A DNA stretch of 64,000 nt from Paramecium octaurelia. Lineage: Eukaryota > Ciliophora > Oligohymenophorea > Peniculida > Parameciidae. Location of the stretch: the NCBI GenBank assembly GCA_905182995.1, contig CAJJDP010000029.1, forward strand, positions 558,001 to 622,000. The letters run 5' to 3'. Position 1 is the stretch's first letter; every line of letters begins with the position of its first letter. The translations under genes and the position numbers were made by a program. Shown here one piece after another: positions 1 to 12,945 of the stretch. Under the pieces are notes generated by a model. That model was not told the DNA's origin. It ran no database searches and worked only from the letters and a program-made list of their open reading frames with translations.

Positions 1-1
1 A

Positions 2-148
2 CATTATAATGGAATGTTTATATAGTTGGATCTGCCACAGGAGGAACATATATCACATAAACATTTAAAAATAAATTCTATTAAAAATGTTGATTTAACT
101 TCTTTTAAGGTGGAGGATCGCATTATTGATGGATACCATTAATAATGA
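2..148 (+). CDS. 3' end of an unrecognised gene (partial)
   Basis: Read with the ciliate code, one frame is open from the window edge to TGA at 146-148 and encodes 48 residues. It uses TAA/TAG five times as glutamine. The peptide is charged and balanced in composition (it includes LPQEEHISHKHLKIN and DLTSFKVEDRIIDGYH), unlike the I/N/F-rich products of chance frames here. The other two forward frames give less protein-like products, so I take this as the genuine C-terminus. No family is recognised and the start lies outside the window. An AUG-initiated frame at 129-446 overlaps it in another phase and is probably a shadow. Confidence 0.6.
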
Positions 149-960
149 AAAACCTATAAAAGGACTTAATGATATTATTAATAATATAGAGTTAAAAAAC
201 CATTTCGATGGGATGTATAGAATGCTGATTGTTTTAATTAACATAAGTATCAAGAAGTTAATCTCAACTTTAGAGGAAAGCTTGAATAAACATGTGCTTA
301 ATAATAGAATGAAATTAGAAAGAATTTTAATTTTTTTAAAAAAGCCAAACTATAAGGAGAATAGAAAAGACAAATTTGAAAATTAAGTCAATCAAATAAG
401 CTAAACCATATATCATTTATATTAGGTTTTCAAGTAACTCTATTGATCTAAAATATTTTCTTTTTCCCCTTAAAATATTTAAAAAAAATAGATAGATTTG
501 AAAAAAAAATTATTCTTAAATTGAAATAAAATTGAATGTGAAAAAGAATGCTTCTTTCTGGAAATATATCAAAATTTCAGTAATAACACATCTTGTTTGA
601 GATATTCCATACATTTTATTCATTCATTCAGAAAAAAAGTGGATTCAATTTTCATGCAAAATTGTTATATTTCTGCTATATTGGTTGGATTATGATTTGA
701 CATCTCACTCAAAATTTTATTTCAAAATAGGTTTTAGATTTTAACTTAAATTAAAATTTTCAGGATAAATCATAAAATATTTTTTTTTACCTGATATATG
801 ATACATATAACATAGTTTAATTTTTACTACTACAGATTGAATGAAGATTGATTAGATTAATATCTGCGATTATTAGATTTCTAAATTGAATCAAAACAAA
901 ATTATGAATTATTTATAAATCATTTTTCTAAAAATTAAACCACAATAATTTCGGAGGAAA
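149..960. other. no supported gene
   Basis: AT-rich sequence with TGA in all forward frames at short intervals. Apart from the overlapping shadow frame at 129-446 I see no coding signal, repeat or RNA gene. Confidence 0.4.
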
Positions 961-1584
961 ATGAACCCAAAAGAACTAAGTATTATCCATCTTGGCTCAA
1001 GATTGCCTTGCAATAATCTCTTGTAATGTCTATTTTTTATAATTGTTCAATCTCTAAATTTTCTTTTTTTTTGGTTGAGAGCTTTTTATTTGCTTTAATT
1101 TGAAAAAAACATAAACTACGGTTTTCTTAGAAGACAAGCCTATTTTTAATTTTAGAATAGAAAGGATTTATATTTTGACATTGGGATCCTAAATTTACTG
1201 AAAAATGGATTTATTTTGTGTAATTATGAACAGAATTAGGCCTATATACATAAAGTTATTTTCCATTGTATGGAAGGAATATAAAGTCATCATTGTTCAG
1301 AAACTGTAGTTACCTAACTGGAAATTCGATTTTAATTGTTTAAATCATAATCCAAATCTAAGTAGTTTGTGACTTTTGGATAACGAAAATGTCTTTATTT
1401 TAGCTACATGAAATCAACTTATTTCCTGAATCATTTAAGGATAAAGCAATAATCATTATATTAACGCCTAGAGTCTATTAACAACACCATTATTGATCAG
1501 TCTTACCTGACATTTATCCTACTCCACCCAGCTTACCAAGAGTCCAAAATTTAATTTACTAGTCGTTGCCAGCCGATACTATGA
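961..1584 (+). CDS. possible ORF, 207 residues, unrecognised
   Basis: ATG at 961 opens a frame of 208 codons with no TGA until 1582-1584; it reads about 20 TAA/TAG codons as glutamine. The product is rich in Leu, Phe, Cys and Tyr with a hydrophobic stretch near residues 25-50. I recognise no domain. With TGA as the only stop and roughly 75-80% AT, frames of this length occur by chance many times in a 64-kb window, so length alone is weak evidence. No intron is needed. It could be a small membrane protein or noise. Confidence 0.25.
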
Positions 1585-1685
1585 GGGTATTTGAATTATT
1601 AAATAGAATAATAATTGTACCTTAGACATGCCCTTTACATTTTTAGATATATTTAGCTTATGAGATTAGTTATTTAGACCAAATC

Positions 1686-2177
1686 ATGATTGAAGAATCC
1701 TATGAGCCTGAAACAAATTATTCCCTAAATTATTCCCTTTTCTTATGAAAAAACTTAAAGACTGTGGTTTTGTTATGTCTAATAACTTAGATTTATTTCA
1801 GGATCATTTGGCTATTAAATTAAAAAACTCTCATTATTAATTCTTCTGATAGTAATAGCATTGAATTTGATTCATCTAACTCCATAGGTATATTCCACCT
1901 ATATCTTTTTGGGATGGGATTCTAACTTATTATAGAGCATTAGAATGATTATTATTGCTGACCAATTTGCTGCATTATTTGATATCCAACTTTAAAAATC
2001 AATAGATAATAAATTTAATAAAGAAAAAATGAAATTACTATCAGAGAAGAATAACAATGTAGCAAAACTTGCAGAGATAGAAAAAATGAGGTTATTTTGA
2101 AAAATAATGGGTTTATACTCCTTTTATAAAACCTTGAAGCAAAAAGTAAATCTTTAGATAATATCAAACTTTTGTGA
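1686..2177 (+). pseudogene. frameshifted coding remnant, unrecognised
   Basis: Successive forward segments look strongly protein-like but lie in different frames: an ATG-started segment at 1686 (MIEESYEPETNYSLNYS), then one containing KDCGFVMSNNLDLFQDHLAI, then SSDSNSIEFDSSNSI, then a segment with FAALFDIQLQKSIDNKFNKE and EKNNNVAKLAEIEKM, then NLEAKSKSLDNIKLL ending at TGA 2175-2177. No GT...AG introns sit at the frame changes, so single-base indels are the simplest explanation. This is a decayed gene or low-quality sequence. The last part is Lys/Glu-rich and could form a coiled coil. No family identified. Confidence 0.45.
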
Positions 2178-4430
2178 TTAAAGTCATTTTAATTATTATG
2201 GTTTGTTTTTCATCAAAATTCATGATTAGGTTAGTTTTTAGATAATCTTGATTATAATTCTATCAATTTGAAAATTTCCATCATTTGGATTTTTCACAAA
2301 AACAACAGAAAAAATACACAATACTCTATTAATAACATGAATTATATAATTGCAACTTTGTTAATTTGTCAGAATTGTATGTAACTTTCCAAATTACAAC
2401 TTCTTCAAATGATTAATATAAGGTGCAGCTCAATGTACGCAATAGTGACAAAACAAAACAATTAATAAAAACCAAATAACTAATCTCCATCCGATATCAA
2501 ATTTTTGATCCTTCATTTTCATTTAGAATACTGATCGCTACATTTTTGAGTCATCCAATTAAAATTCCCTATATTCCATTCTTTATACAAATATCCTTAT
2601 TATCATTCCCTTTTATAAAATTCTTGTGACAATTTTTATTCCTTTACTTAATTCTATCCAACTTGCTCTTTTTCTTTTTCCCCTTCTCCCCTACCAACCC
2701 ACATTTAATTTAATCTTATTCATCTTAAAATTCGTTATTTAATTCTCACATTTTAATTACAGCAAAATTAAAATGTGAAATATTTTGAAAATTAGCTTTA
2801 ATCACTGTTTTATTTTAATGTGCTTATATTGAATATCTCAAAATATAGAATAATTATTGGAACACAATACATCTATATCAATCATCAATTTAACATATTA
2901 AATTTTAGTTTAAACAATTAATTCATAATAACGATTAATGTTTTAGAAAATTTCTATTATTTAGATGATGAGGATTTTAGGTGGGGAATGGACACTTAAA
3001 AAAAACCCTTTAAGAAAATGGCTAGCTAGTCATTTGAAAAAGTAAATTTGCTTTCTATTTTGTTGAGAAACTCATTCAAAAAAATATATATCATTAAAAT
3101 ACATTTTTATGAAATTATTCGATTATATCACTGGTTTTGGTTTTTTTGACAATCTGTAAGTCCATATTTGAACAGAATTAATCATGGAATTTCATATAAT
3201 GAATTATTATCCATCAATTCCGTAATGTATTTAGGAAATTAAGAACTATCAAAACTCTAAACTAAAAATCTCAATAAACAAACTCTTCCGACTGATCATT
3301 CATTAAATCTTAGATATAATTAGAATGGATTTACATTCATACTTTCTTTATTTGAATGAAAAATAATGCTTAATCTTGAAGGTAACCAATTCATTTTCTT
3401 TATAAATTACTTTTAATAATTTAAATTTAATTGTATCAGATTATAATTTAAAGATTTATATCAATGTTTTACTTAAACTGTCAAAAGTAAATTCATAAAA
3501 AAAGCAAACTATATTTATTAATGTTTTGAATGATATTTGAATGTTAAATTTGAATATTTTTAAATTATTGAAAAATAAATATGCATCTAAAAACAAATTA
3601 AATTCTATTCTGTCTTATTTAGACTTAAGTAATAAATACAATTGAAATTTATGGATTAACTGAATACACAACCAGAAAATAATTTATCATAAACCATCAT
3701 CCCACTATTCTAAGATAGTATATGTCTTCACTTTTATAATATGTTTTGCAGTCATTATTTCATCAGAATGCAACTCACATTTCTTCCAAGCTGATTTGAA
3801 TATATACTCTAAGTTTTGCTCTAGTCCTTAATCTTCTTTGATCCTTCTTTTATACGATTCATGGCACTATCTGAGATATCTCTACCTCTTTCCAATGTTT
3901 TATATATTACTTGATCTCATTAAATTTGATATTTAATAATATTGAAGGATAATAAAGATCAATTGATCGTTAGTATTTTTAGGCATTCTTAATATAGTTT
4001 TTAGTATTTTCTTTTTTAATTACTAAAGACGAGAGATAATTCAATCATATTAGAATAATATAAAAATGTTTAATCACATATTAAGTTAATAAAACAAAGA
4101 TTAATTTTAATCTTATTTGAATTCTTAATTCGAAGTTTGATTATATGGAAAAGAATAGTTAGACTCAAATCTACAAGGAATATCTATATTGCTATATCTT
4201 GAAAGTGGAAGAGGGTAATTTGTTAATAACAAAATTATTTCATATATATCATGTTGTAGCATAGTCTGTAATTAAAAATAAGCACTATTTAAATATTCAG
4301 GCTTACTTATTCAAAAGTTTAAATATAAACGAACTAGTTATCAAAAAACTAAATTATAATCCAAAGTTAAATACGGCGTTTTGCACTTTCACTTCCTTTT
4401 TTGGATAAATAGAAAGTGTATTGGTATTAC
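2178..4430. other. no supported gene
   Basis: About 2.2 kb of AT-rich sequence with frequent TGA on both strands. I found no convincing frame, motif or repeat. Confidence 0.4.
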
Positions 4431-4454
4431 CATTTAAAATTCTGAAGAGATTTA

Positions 4455-4790
4455 TTTGGAGATCGGCTTTTGTGGAGTTGTTGTTATTATTAATGGCTAC
4501 AATTATTATTTTATACTTTTGCTGACGATATGTTATTTTTTATGCTCTAAGTTTGCATTAGTAATTCTTGAACTTAATGACCTGTTCATTAAATCTATAT
4601 CTTAGATGGTATTCTTTATTCGGTTAACAATATGTTATTTAGTGAATTAGCGGAAGGATTATTTGAATTTATTATTTTCTGAAACACGGCAAACCCCGAT
4701 TTATTTAATCTTAATTAAAGTATATTTGAAGTTAATTGGATTAAAGAATATAATTTCATTTGAAAAGAGCATAAATTTGAAAATCACCAA
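4455..4790 (+). other. weak reverse-transcriptase-like trace
   Basis: One frame reads FADDMLFF at about 4518-4541, resembling the catalytic F/YxDD box of reverse transcriptases, followed by a TGA about 30 bases later. An overlapping frame is open for about 110 codons. There is no supporting upstream QGS-type block in either frame, so this may be a chance match. It is listed because two better-supported reverse-transcriptase remnants occur elsewhere in the window. Confidence 0.15.
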
Positions 4791-4799
4791 ATTTTGAAT

Positions 4800-5619
4800 T
4801 ATTAATTTTTATTATCAACCATTGAGCTCTTATTATTGAGAATTTAAATAATTTTGAAACATTAAATTCTTTATAACCTTATGTGAAAATACATAACTAT
4901 CTATTAATATCATGATTTATATCATATCGACTCAAGTACGTTTGATTCAAGAATGGCCACAGCATAGGAATAGGACTATTTTGAATTTGTTATTAAAATT
5001 ATAAGATTTTTCAATAAAATTTTCATCTCATTCAAGAGTTGCGATTTGAATGAATGCATATTTATTTAATAAAATACAATTAGAAGTAAACTTTAACATA
5101 CTAGGAAGAATTCAATTATTTTGTTCATAATGAACCTTCAACAGTAATAGGTTATTTTATGGAAAAAATGAAGAATTTAAATTAGATATAAACAATTACG
5201 AATAATAGTAATTTGAAACACAAATACATTAGAGAACAATGAAATCAAAAACTAGTTCTTCTAGCAGAAGAAAGAAACATAGAGATTTCATAATTGAGTT
5301 AAATCTGAAGAATATACATCTTAATTTTTGGTATATTATAATAAATGAATTGAAAATTAACTATTCTATATATAAATTATTTTTTGTTTTTATTTAAATA
5401 ATATTCCATTCGAATTCATCATTTAAAAGATGTTTTTATTTCTGTGTCTGCTTCACTTAAACACAATTGTTCTATAATTTTAAGTTACTCTTATAATTCA
5501 TTAGTTGAAAATTCAATATTATCTAATTTTATAGGAATAAAAAGCAATACAAATTATAATAATTATTAAAAAGCAAAAATAGATTAAGAATTATTTTATA
5601 TTGAAATAAAATATCGTAA
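4800..5619. other. no supported gene
   Basis: Non-coding-looking AT-rich sequence upstream of the MORN-like gene. No promoter motif can be assigned with confidence. Confidence 0.4.
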
Positions 5620-7918
5620 ATGGAAGATCAAAAATAAATTGCTATCAAAAAAGTTTTTATGAATTCTGTAAGCAAATGGGAAGGCACTTGGGATACCAAA
5701 ATACTTTATTGGGATGAAGCAAAAGGAAACTTTATGAAGATGAAATTGCAAATTTTGCTTACCAAACATAAGGAACTAATATATTAAACTTAATCCGGAT
5801 TTGTTTTAAGAATGTAATTTGTTCATAAATAAGTGATTATGCCTAAGAAATTTTAGAATAACCCAAAATTATGACAAATTTAGAATAATTAAAATTTCTA
5901 CAGTGGCATGGTTAGATTGGATAGGATAACAAAAGGTAAGGAAAATGGACAGCAACTTGGGATGGGGAGATTATTGCTTATGTTGGAGGAATGTACTGTC
6001 ATGACGGTAAAAAGCAGGGCTTATGGAAAGAACTGATAGAGAATTTTTGGAGGTATTTACCATTATTACTAAATATCATTAAAGTCGTGCATAAGTTTTT
6101 GAAGTTGGAAGCTATTAAAATGATGAGAAAATAGGTTTATGGAAATACATATAGAAGGAAAAGAATATGTAGATAATAAATTTAATATTTGCGAAGCGGA
6201 AGTGGGCTATATAACGAATAAGGTTAGAAAGATGGGAAATGGACAGAGTTATTCGAAAATTTTTTTGAGTAAATAATTCATATTCAACATCCCTTAGATC
6301 AAGTTAAGTGTTTTATCAAGGGATTTATAGAGAAGGCATAAAAATTGGTAAATGGATCATAATTTGGAAGGATGAAGAAGTGTAAAAATATTATTTTAAT
6401 CAAAATTTAATTTTAAGTGGTTGGGGGAATTATGAAAATAATGAGAAGAATGGATTATGGATAGAGTTGAGTAAGGAGTTTTAATAGTAATAAAATTAAA
6501 TTTTGATTACTCAATAGAGATAGTTAAGTGACTTATGCTGGCTTATATCAAAATGGTAAGAAAATAAATAGATGGAACACTTATTATAATTAAAAAAAAA
6601 TGTACAGACCTTGTATTTTATGGTAGTGGAGGGGGATTCTATGATGACTGCTTCCTAAAACATGGAAAATGGATAGATTTGATCGAGAATTTTTCTAAGT
6701 AATTTAATTCAACATTAAATTTTAGTGATCGTTAAATTACTTTAATAGGTCTATATAATAAAGGATAAAAGGTTGGTATTTGGGATTGGGAAGAATTAAG
6801 CCATTTCTCTCGATTTAAAAAAATGTAGTTTAATAATTACATGTAGAAGCGGAGGGTTGTATAACGGCTAAGGATAAAAAAATGGAATTTGGTATGGATT
6901 GACTAGAAATTACTCATAGTAATAAATTACTTCTCCTCAATTATAATAGTATAAGTGAAATAACTTCGAAAGGGAAATATAAAAATGGGAAAAAAATTGG
7001 TAATTGGAATTTATTTTTTTTGGATAAACAGATGTAGATATATGATATATTCTTATTTTATTCTGTTAGTGGTGGAGGAGAATATAATGAAAAGTCATTA
7101 AAAAATGGAAATTGGATTGAGGTTGATGATTTTTGGGTTTTCTGGTATTTTTCGTGCCATATGAATAGTGAATCATCACTTTAGGGTGAATACTTAAATG
7201 GAATAAAAATTGGTAAATGGATTATTAAATGGGAAGGCAAACAACTGTATATAAATTTATGAAAATTTTAGGGGTGGAGGATAGTATGATGAAAATAATT
7301 TGAAGAATGGAAAATGGATTGAGTTAAGTTAAGCATTTTATGAGTAATAAGAATGAATTTTATTTTTTTTAGAGACAGTTAAGTCACTCATGCTGGCTTA
7401 TATCAAAATGGTAAGAAAGTAGGTAGATGGAACATTTATTATAATAATAAGAAAATGTATATAGGATTTATATCTTATTATTATTAGTGGAGGGGGATCC
7501 TTTGATGAATGCTGCCTAAAACATGGAAAATGGATTGATTTGATTGATAATTTTCATTGGTATCATTTTGAATAAATTTTAAATTGAAATTAGTGATAAA
7601 GAAGTAACAGTTTAGGGAGAATATTTAAATGGGAGAAAAATAGGTAACTGGGTATATATTTTGAATCATAAATAAATGTAAGACAATCTATAACATATAT
7701 TATTATTTTTATAGTGGAGGAGGTCTATATGACCATCAAAGCTAGAAGCAAGGGAAATGGGTGGAACTTAGTACTCATTTTTGTGAGTATATATTTTCTT
7801 TCCAAGGTTTAGAGTTGAGTAAGAGACTAATTAGGGTGTTTATTAAAACGGTCTAAAAATTGGAAAATGGATTAGTCTCAAAAAGGGGTTTGAGAAACAA
7901 AGTGTTATGGAATATTGA
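5620..7918 (+). CDS. MORN/YwqK-like repeat protein with 17 micro-introns
   Basis: The spliced frame encodes about 600 residues in repeats of the kind G-Y-x-N-G-x-K-x-G-x-W, for example GLYQNGKKVGRW, GGGFYDDC...HGKWIDL and GVYQNGLKIGKW. Such modules form beta-hairpin arrays; the function of this protein is unknown. I place introns at 6053-6084, 6169-6196, 6269-6297, 6382-6417, 6487-6517, 6602-6626, 6699-6725, 6825-6846, 6919-6949, 7034-7069, 7145-7168, 7247-7271, 7344-7372, 7457-7487, 7560-7593, 7678-7714 and 7787-7806 (20-37 nt, GT...AG). Stop is TGA 7916-7918. Exons sum to 1,802 nt, one base short of a multiple of three. A missing A in the run at 5721-5724 explains this: the frame before it (KWEGTWDTKILYWDEAK) resumes one base off (KLYEDEIANFAYQTQG). 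The missing base is either a sequencing error or a real frameshift. Confidence 0.85.
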
Positions 7919-10078
7919 AAAAATTTAGCTATTTAATACATATTAATATAATTCAAAACATCAAATTATTTTATCAAAATGATTATTCTTAAGAATCCTA
8001 CAATTACAATCTTATGATGAAAAGGTCGACCACCACTACAACCAATTTATACAAATTTTAATATAATATATACACTTCGCTTAGCAATTTAATTTAAATG
8101 ATTCTGACATTTTTCAATAGGTTATCATAATCTATACTTGTATTTAATAAGCCTACATAACGAATCAATATATTTGTTAATGAATGTCGAAATTCAAAAA
8201 TTAATATATACTTCGCTCTTTTTTATACGTTATTCCAATTCTTTGTTATATACAGTACGAATAGTTTAAGTAGAGAGGTCTCTAAATTATATTTAGATGT
8301 AAATGCATAGACGTATGGTAAACTTGGAAAATAAAAAGCAAACCTCAATTTGATGAACAGTTAATAATCCAAAGCAAGTTTGAATACTTAAAATTAATTA
8401 ATTAATTAGGAGAAATTGAAACTCTTTTGTATAAATGGATGCTTTGAACCAATTTTAATTATGTATTTTTTTGAATCAATATTCTTGTTTAATTCTCTTA
8501 TATATAGAATGTAAATAGAATATAATTTAAAAACACATTATTTAAAATAAGAAGTTTAAATATATCCTAAGGAAAATTCTCCCCTAATTTTGCTTATCAA
8601 TGGAATTTACAGCTTGTATTAAGTTTAAAATTTTAAGAACATATTAGAAATTATTTTTAAGAATTTAATGAATAATCTTTAGTAAAATTTGTCATAAAAG
8701 CATTCTTAAACCATTTTATCACATATTGATCACTAAATGGCTTATCTAATGACTAATTATTGGATTATATGGAATAATAAAGAAACAAGGGTCCCAAGTA
8801 TTATATCAATTTAGTTTTACTAGATTAAACTTCTGGGTTGTAATTGTAGCGAATTAATTGTTGAAGAGATTCCACTAAATTGTATTTCACTGTAATATTT
8901 TAAATAACAATAAATTGCACATTCTTCTGCAAGGTTTGTTTATATTGAGTCTACTCCTAAACTCAATTGTCTTTTAATCATATAATTAAACACCTAAATA
9001 CACAAATTGCGAAGGTTCTTAATGGGTACGAGATGCAATTTGTTTCGCGTAATATATATAAATTAGGATTTATTGTAATTGAGGAGATAAAAACGGAATA
9101 CAAAAAAAACAAATTGTTTGAGTCATCAAATATATGAATGAATGAATGAATGAATGAATCAGTCTATTAATTTGTTTCTTCAAATGAGATGTCTTTTGTT
9201 ATTAATTAAAAGAGCTTCACAATATTAAAATTGCATTAATTTACTGCCCATGTTTAGAACTTTATTGAAATAAAAAGCTGATAACTTCTTCAAATTTTAT
9301 TCCAAAGTAGAATTCTTCGAGCTGCAATCAAGATTACTTTATTATTTCTATTCAAATACTAAATTCTACTAAACTTATTTAACACATATTGATTTTAATA
9401 TACCTAATAAAATTAATCCAGATTTCTACTCACTACGTTATTGAATGTCAGAATGGTGTTTATAACTATACTTTGTATAAATCATTTTGATTTATTTATT
9501 TCATAGGATAAACTTAATGAAATATAAAATAAAAGACTAAAATTAAATAAATAAGAATCTTTACCAAAATAAGATGATAATATGATTTGAGCAATAACTA
9601 ATATCATAATAATTTTAATTATGAATGTTTGGAAATTATCATTATGTATATTAAACAGTAATTGAAAAAACTATGCCACCATAATAACCCCATTTCATAT
9701 TAAAATCACATAATTGTGTATATACTAAGTTCAAATTAATAGGAAAATTTAATAATTCTTACCTAATTCTAAAATACTTAGATCGAAGTATTATTCTACT
9801 TTGTTTATAAATAAATTTTCTATAAAATTTAATATAATTCTGATCATAAACAATAAATATAAATTTAAAGAAGCAAATCTAATCGGATATTATTTCAATT
9901 TACTTTAATTAGGAAGTCACATATTTAAATATCATAAGAAATTTCAAAGAATTTAGAAAATGATAATTTGTTCTTGATTATATTAATAACTTTTGTTCAA
10001 TTTTGTTATCAGTCATATTTTATGTTCCAAAAATAACACCAACATGAGTTATCCATAAATTCATTAATTAATCATGAC
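7919..10078. other. no supported gene
   Basis: AT-rich stretch between the MORN-like gene and the first duplicated block. The only structured element I see is the short tetranucleotide repeat at 9134-9159. Confidence 0.4.
9134..9159 (+). repeat. (ATGA)n microsatellite, about 6.5 units
   Basis: A perfect tandem run of the tetranucleotide ATGA/TGAA is visible here. There is no sign of coding function. Confidence 0.9.
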
Positions 10079-11511
10079 ACAACATTTCCTATTGGGTAAA
10101 AAATTCTTATTGCTATAATTCAATTTATCTGTAAATTTATTCCAATATAAGGATTATACAAAAGTAAAATATAAATGGGCTTATTTATGGATGATAATCT
10201 AAGGATCCTATAACTTAACTTGTAGTTATTATTTTTTCTGAACATAATCAAGCTAGTAATAAATAGCGCTTTTTCAATAGGTAAGACTATGTTTTTGAAA
10301 TCCTGAATAATTTGTAGTTATTACTTTATAGATTTTAACTTAACCAAAGATTTTGACAAATTATGGAGGCAGACTTGTAAATAATAATAAAAGTGATGAA
10401 ATTACTATGATCTTACGAGATTTATAAGATATTTAAGCTTCTCTTTCAATTTATTTGAATTCAAAAATTGATACGAAAACCTTCAATTATTAAATTTCTT
10501 TATATAGACTAGTTAATTTGAAGGAAAAGTAATAATAATTAAAAAAAATCTAGAATGATTTATTTTTATATGAGTGGAGATATATTAATTTTTTTTCATA
10601 AAATAATGATTTTCCTTATTTTCAAAATATTAAACTTTAATAAGTTGAATTAATATCATTTTTTATTATAAACTTAAATTAGATTGCATCTATATCTCAT
10701 CTTTTTAATGCCATCACATTTGCTTAATTCAAAGAAAAATAAACAAATTAAAAGAATAAATAAATTACAAGAGTAAACCACTTTAATAAACCTTAGGCAA
10801 AATTGTTATTGATATTTAAAGCATTCCGTAAATTAAATGAACAAAGAATATACTCCCTCATTAAAAAGTTTATTATATATCCCTTTGATTTCAGTTTCCA
10901 TTCCATCCAAAATGCTCTCTATTTATCAATCAATTTGTAAGTATCCAAATAATTAATTCTTAACAATCTCAATAAGTTTTGAATGTTGATCTCTAGAGAA
11001 AAACCAAAATATGCTGTCCTAAAACTTCTTTTTTTTAGTTTTGTTGTATTTTTCCATATATTATGTTACTCCCTAAATGAGTTTTCTTAAAGTAACAAAA
11101 CCATGATAATGATAATGGAATCCACCTTAGATTTTTGTATTTTAAGATATAACCCTTGAAAATCAAGATTATGAATATTTACAAATTTTATATAATTAAT
11201 TGAATTATACGAGCCTTTCCTTGATATGCATCTAATAACATATAATATACATGTTAAAGAAATTAAGAGCATAGTAATTTAGAAAACAGATGGATACCTT
11301 CAAGAAGAAATTTGGATTACCATTTGGTAGATCCAAAATTATTATTCTTTTTTTAAATAATACTATTTCTCAAGTAATTAAATTAAATCTGTTCTCTACA
11401 AATAGTACGAATTTTGATACAATAGTACTTAAAAATGATCAGATATTCTTTAATGCTATTGTGCTTAAATAATTGTTTGATATGGATCACAACTTTGACA
11501 GTGGCAAGTTC
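10079..11511 (+). repeat. direct repeat, copy 1 of a 1,433-bp duplicated block
   Basis: This segment appears identical to 11,513-12,945 and ends exactly at the single N at 11,512. Equal lengths and abutment to an N suggest two assembled contigs that overlap but were not merged, rather than a biological tandem duplication. It contains a truncated copy of the minus-strand frame annotated at 12,403-13,158. Confidence 0.9.
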
Positions 11512-11512
11512 N

Positions 11513-12945
11513 ACAACATTTCCTATTGGGTAAAAAATTCTTATTGCTATAATTCAATTTATCTGTAAATTTATTCCAATATAAGGATTATACAAAAGTA
11601 AAATATAAATGGGCTTATTTATGGATGATAATCTAAGGATCCTATAACTTAACTTGTAGTTATTATTTTTTCTGAACATAATCAAGCTAGTAATAAATAG
11701 CGCTTTTTCAATAGGTAAGACTATGTTTTTGAAATCCTGAATAATTTGTAGTTATTACTTTATAGATTTTAACTTAACCAAAGATTTTGACAAATTATGG
11801 AGGCAGACTTGTAAATAATAATAAAAGTGATGAAATTACTATGATCTTACGAGATTTATAAGATATTTAAGCTTCTCTTTCAATTTATTTGAATTCAAAA
11901 ATTGATACGAAAACCTTCAATTATTAAATTTCTTTATATAGACTAGTTAATTTGAAGGAAAAGTAATAATAATTAAAAAAAATCTAGAATGATTTATTTT
12001 TATATGAGTGGAGATATATTAATTTTTTTTCATAAAATAATGATTTTCCTTATTTTCAAAATATTAAACTTTAATAAGTTGAATTAATATCATTTTTTAT
12101 TATAAACTTAAATTAGATTGCATCTATATCTCATCTTTTTAATGCCATCACATTTGCTTAATTCAAAGAAAAATAAACAAATTAAAAGAATAAATAAATT
12201 ACAAGAGTAAACCACTTTAATAAACCTTAGGCAAAATTGTTATTGATATTTAAAGCATTCCGTAAATTAAATGAACAAAGAATATACTCCCTCATTAAAA
12301 AGTTTATTATATATCCCTTTGATTTCAGTTTCCATTCCATCCAAAATGCTCTCTATTTATCAATCAATTTGTAAGTATCCAAATAATTAATTCTTAACAA
12401 TCTCAATAAGTTTTGAATGTTGATCTCTAGAGAAAAACCAAAATATGCTGTCCTAAAACTTCTTTTTTTTAGTTTTGTTGTATTTTTCCATATATTATGT
12501 TACTCCCTAAATGAGTTTTCTTAAAGTAACAAAACCATGATAATGATAATGGAATCCACCTTAGATTTTTGTATTTTAAGATATAACCCTTGAAAATCAA
12601 GATTATGAATATTTACAAATTTTATATAATTAATTGAATTATACGAGCCTTTCCTTGATATGCATCTAATAACATATAATATACATGTTAAAGAAATTAA
12701 GAGCATAGTAATTTAGAAAACAGATGGATACCTTCAAGAAGAAATTTGGATTACCATTTGGTAGATCCAAAATTATTATTCTTTTTTTAAATAATACTAT
12801 TTCTCAAGTAATTAAATTAAATCTGTTCTCTACAAATAGTACGAATTTTGATACAATAGTACTTAAAAATGATCAGATATTCTTTAATGCTATTGTGCTT
12901 AAATAATTGTTTGATATGGATCACAACTTTGACAGTGGCAAGTTC
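11513..12945 (+). repeat. direct repeat, copy 2 of the 1,433-bp block
   Basis: Second copy of 10,079-11,511. From 12,103 onward it is also shared with the third copy that starts at 14,000. Sequence after 12,945 continues uniquely with respect to copy 1 but in common with copy 3. Confidence 0.9.

Noticed and set aside
9134..9159. Coding potential of the ATGA repeat
   Set aside because: Only about 26 bp of tetranucleotide repeat in non-coding surroundings; every frame through it contains TGA nearby.
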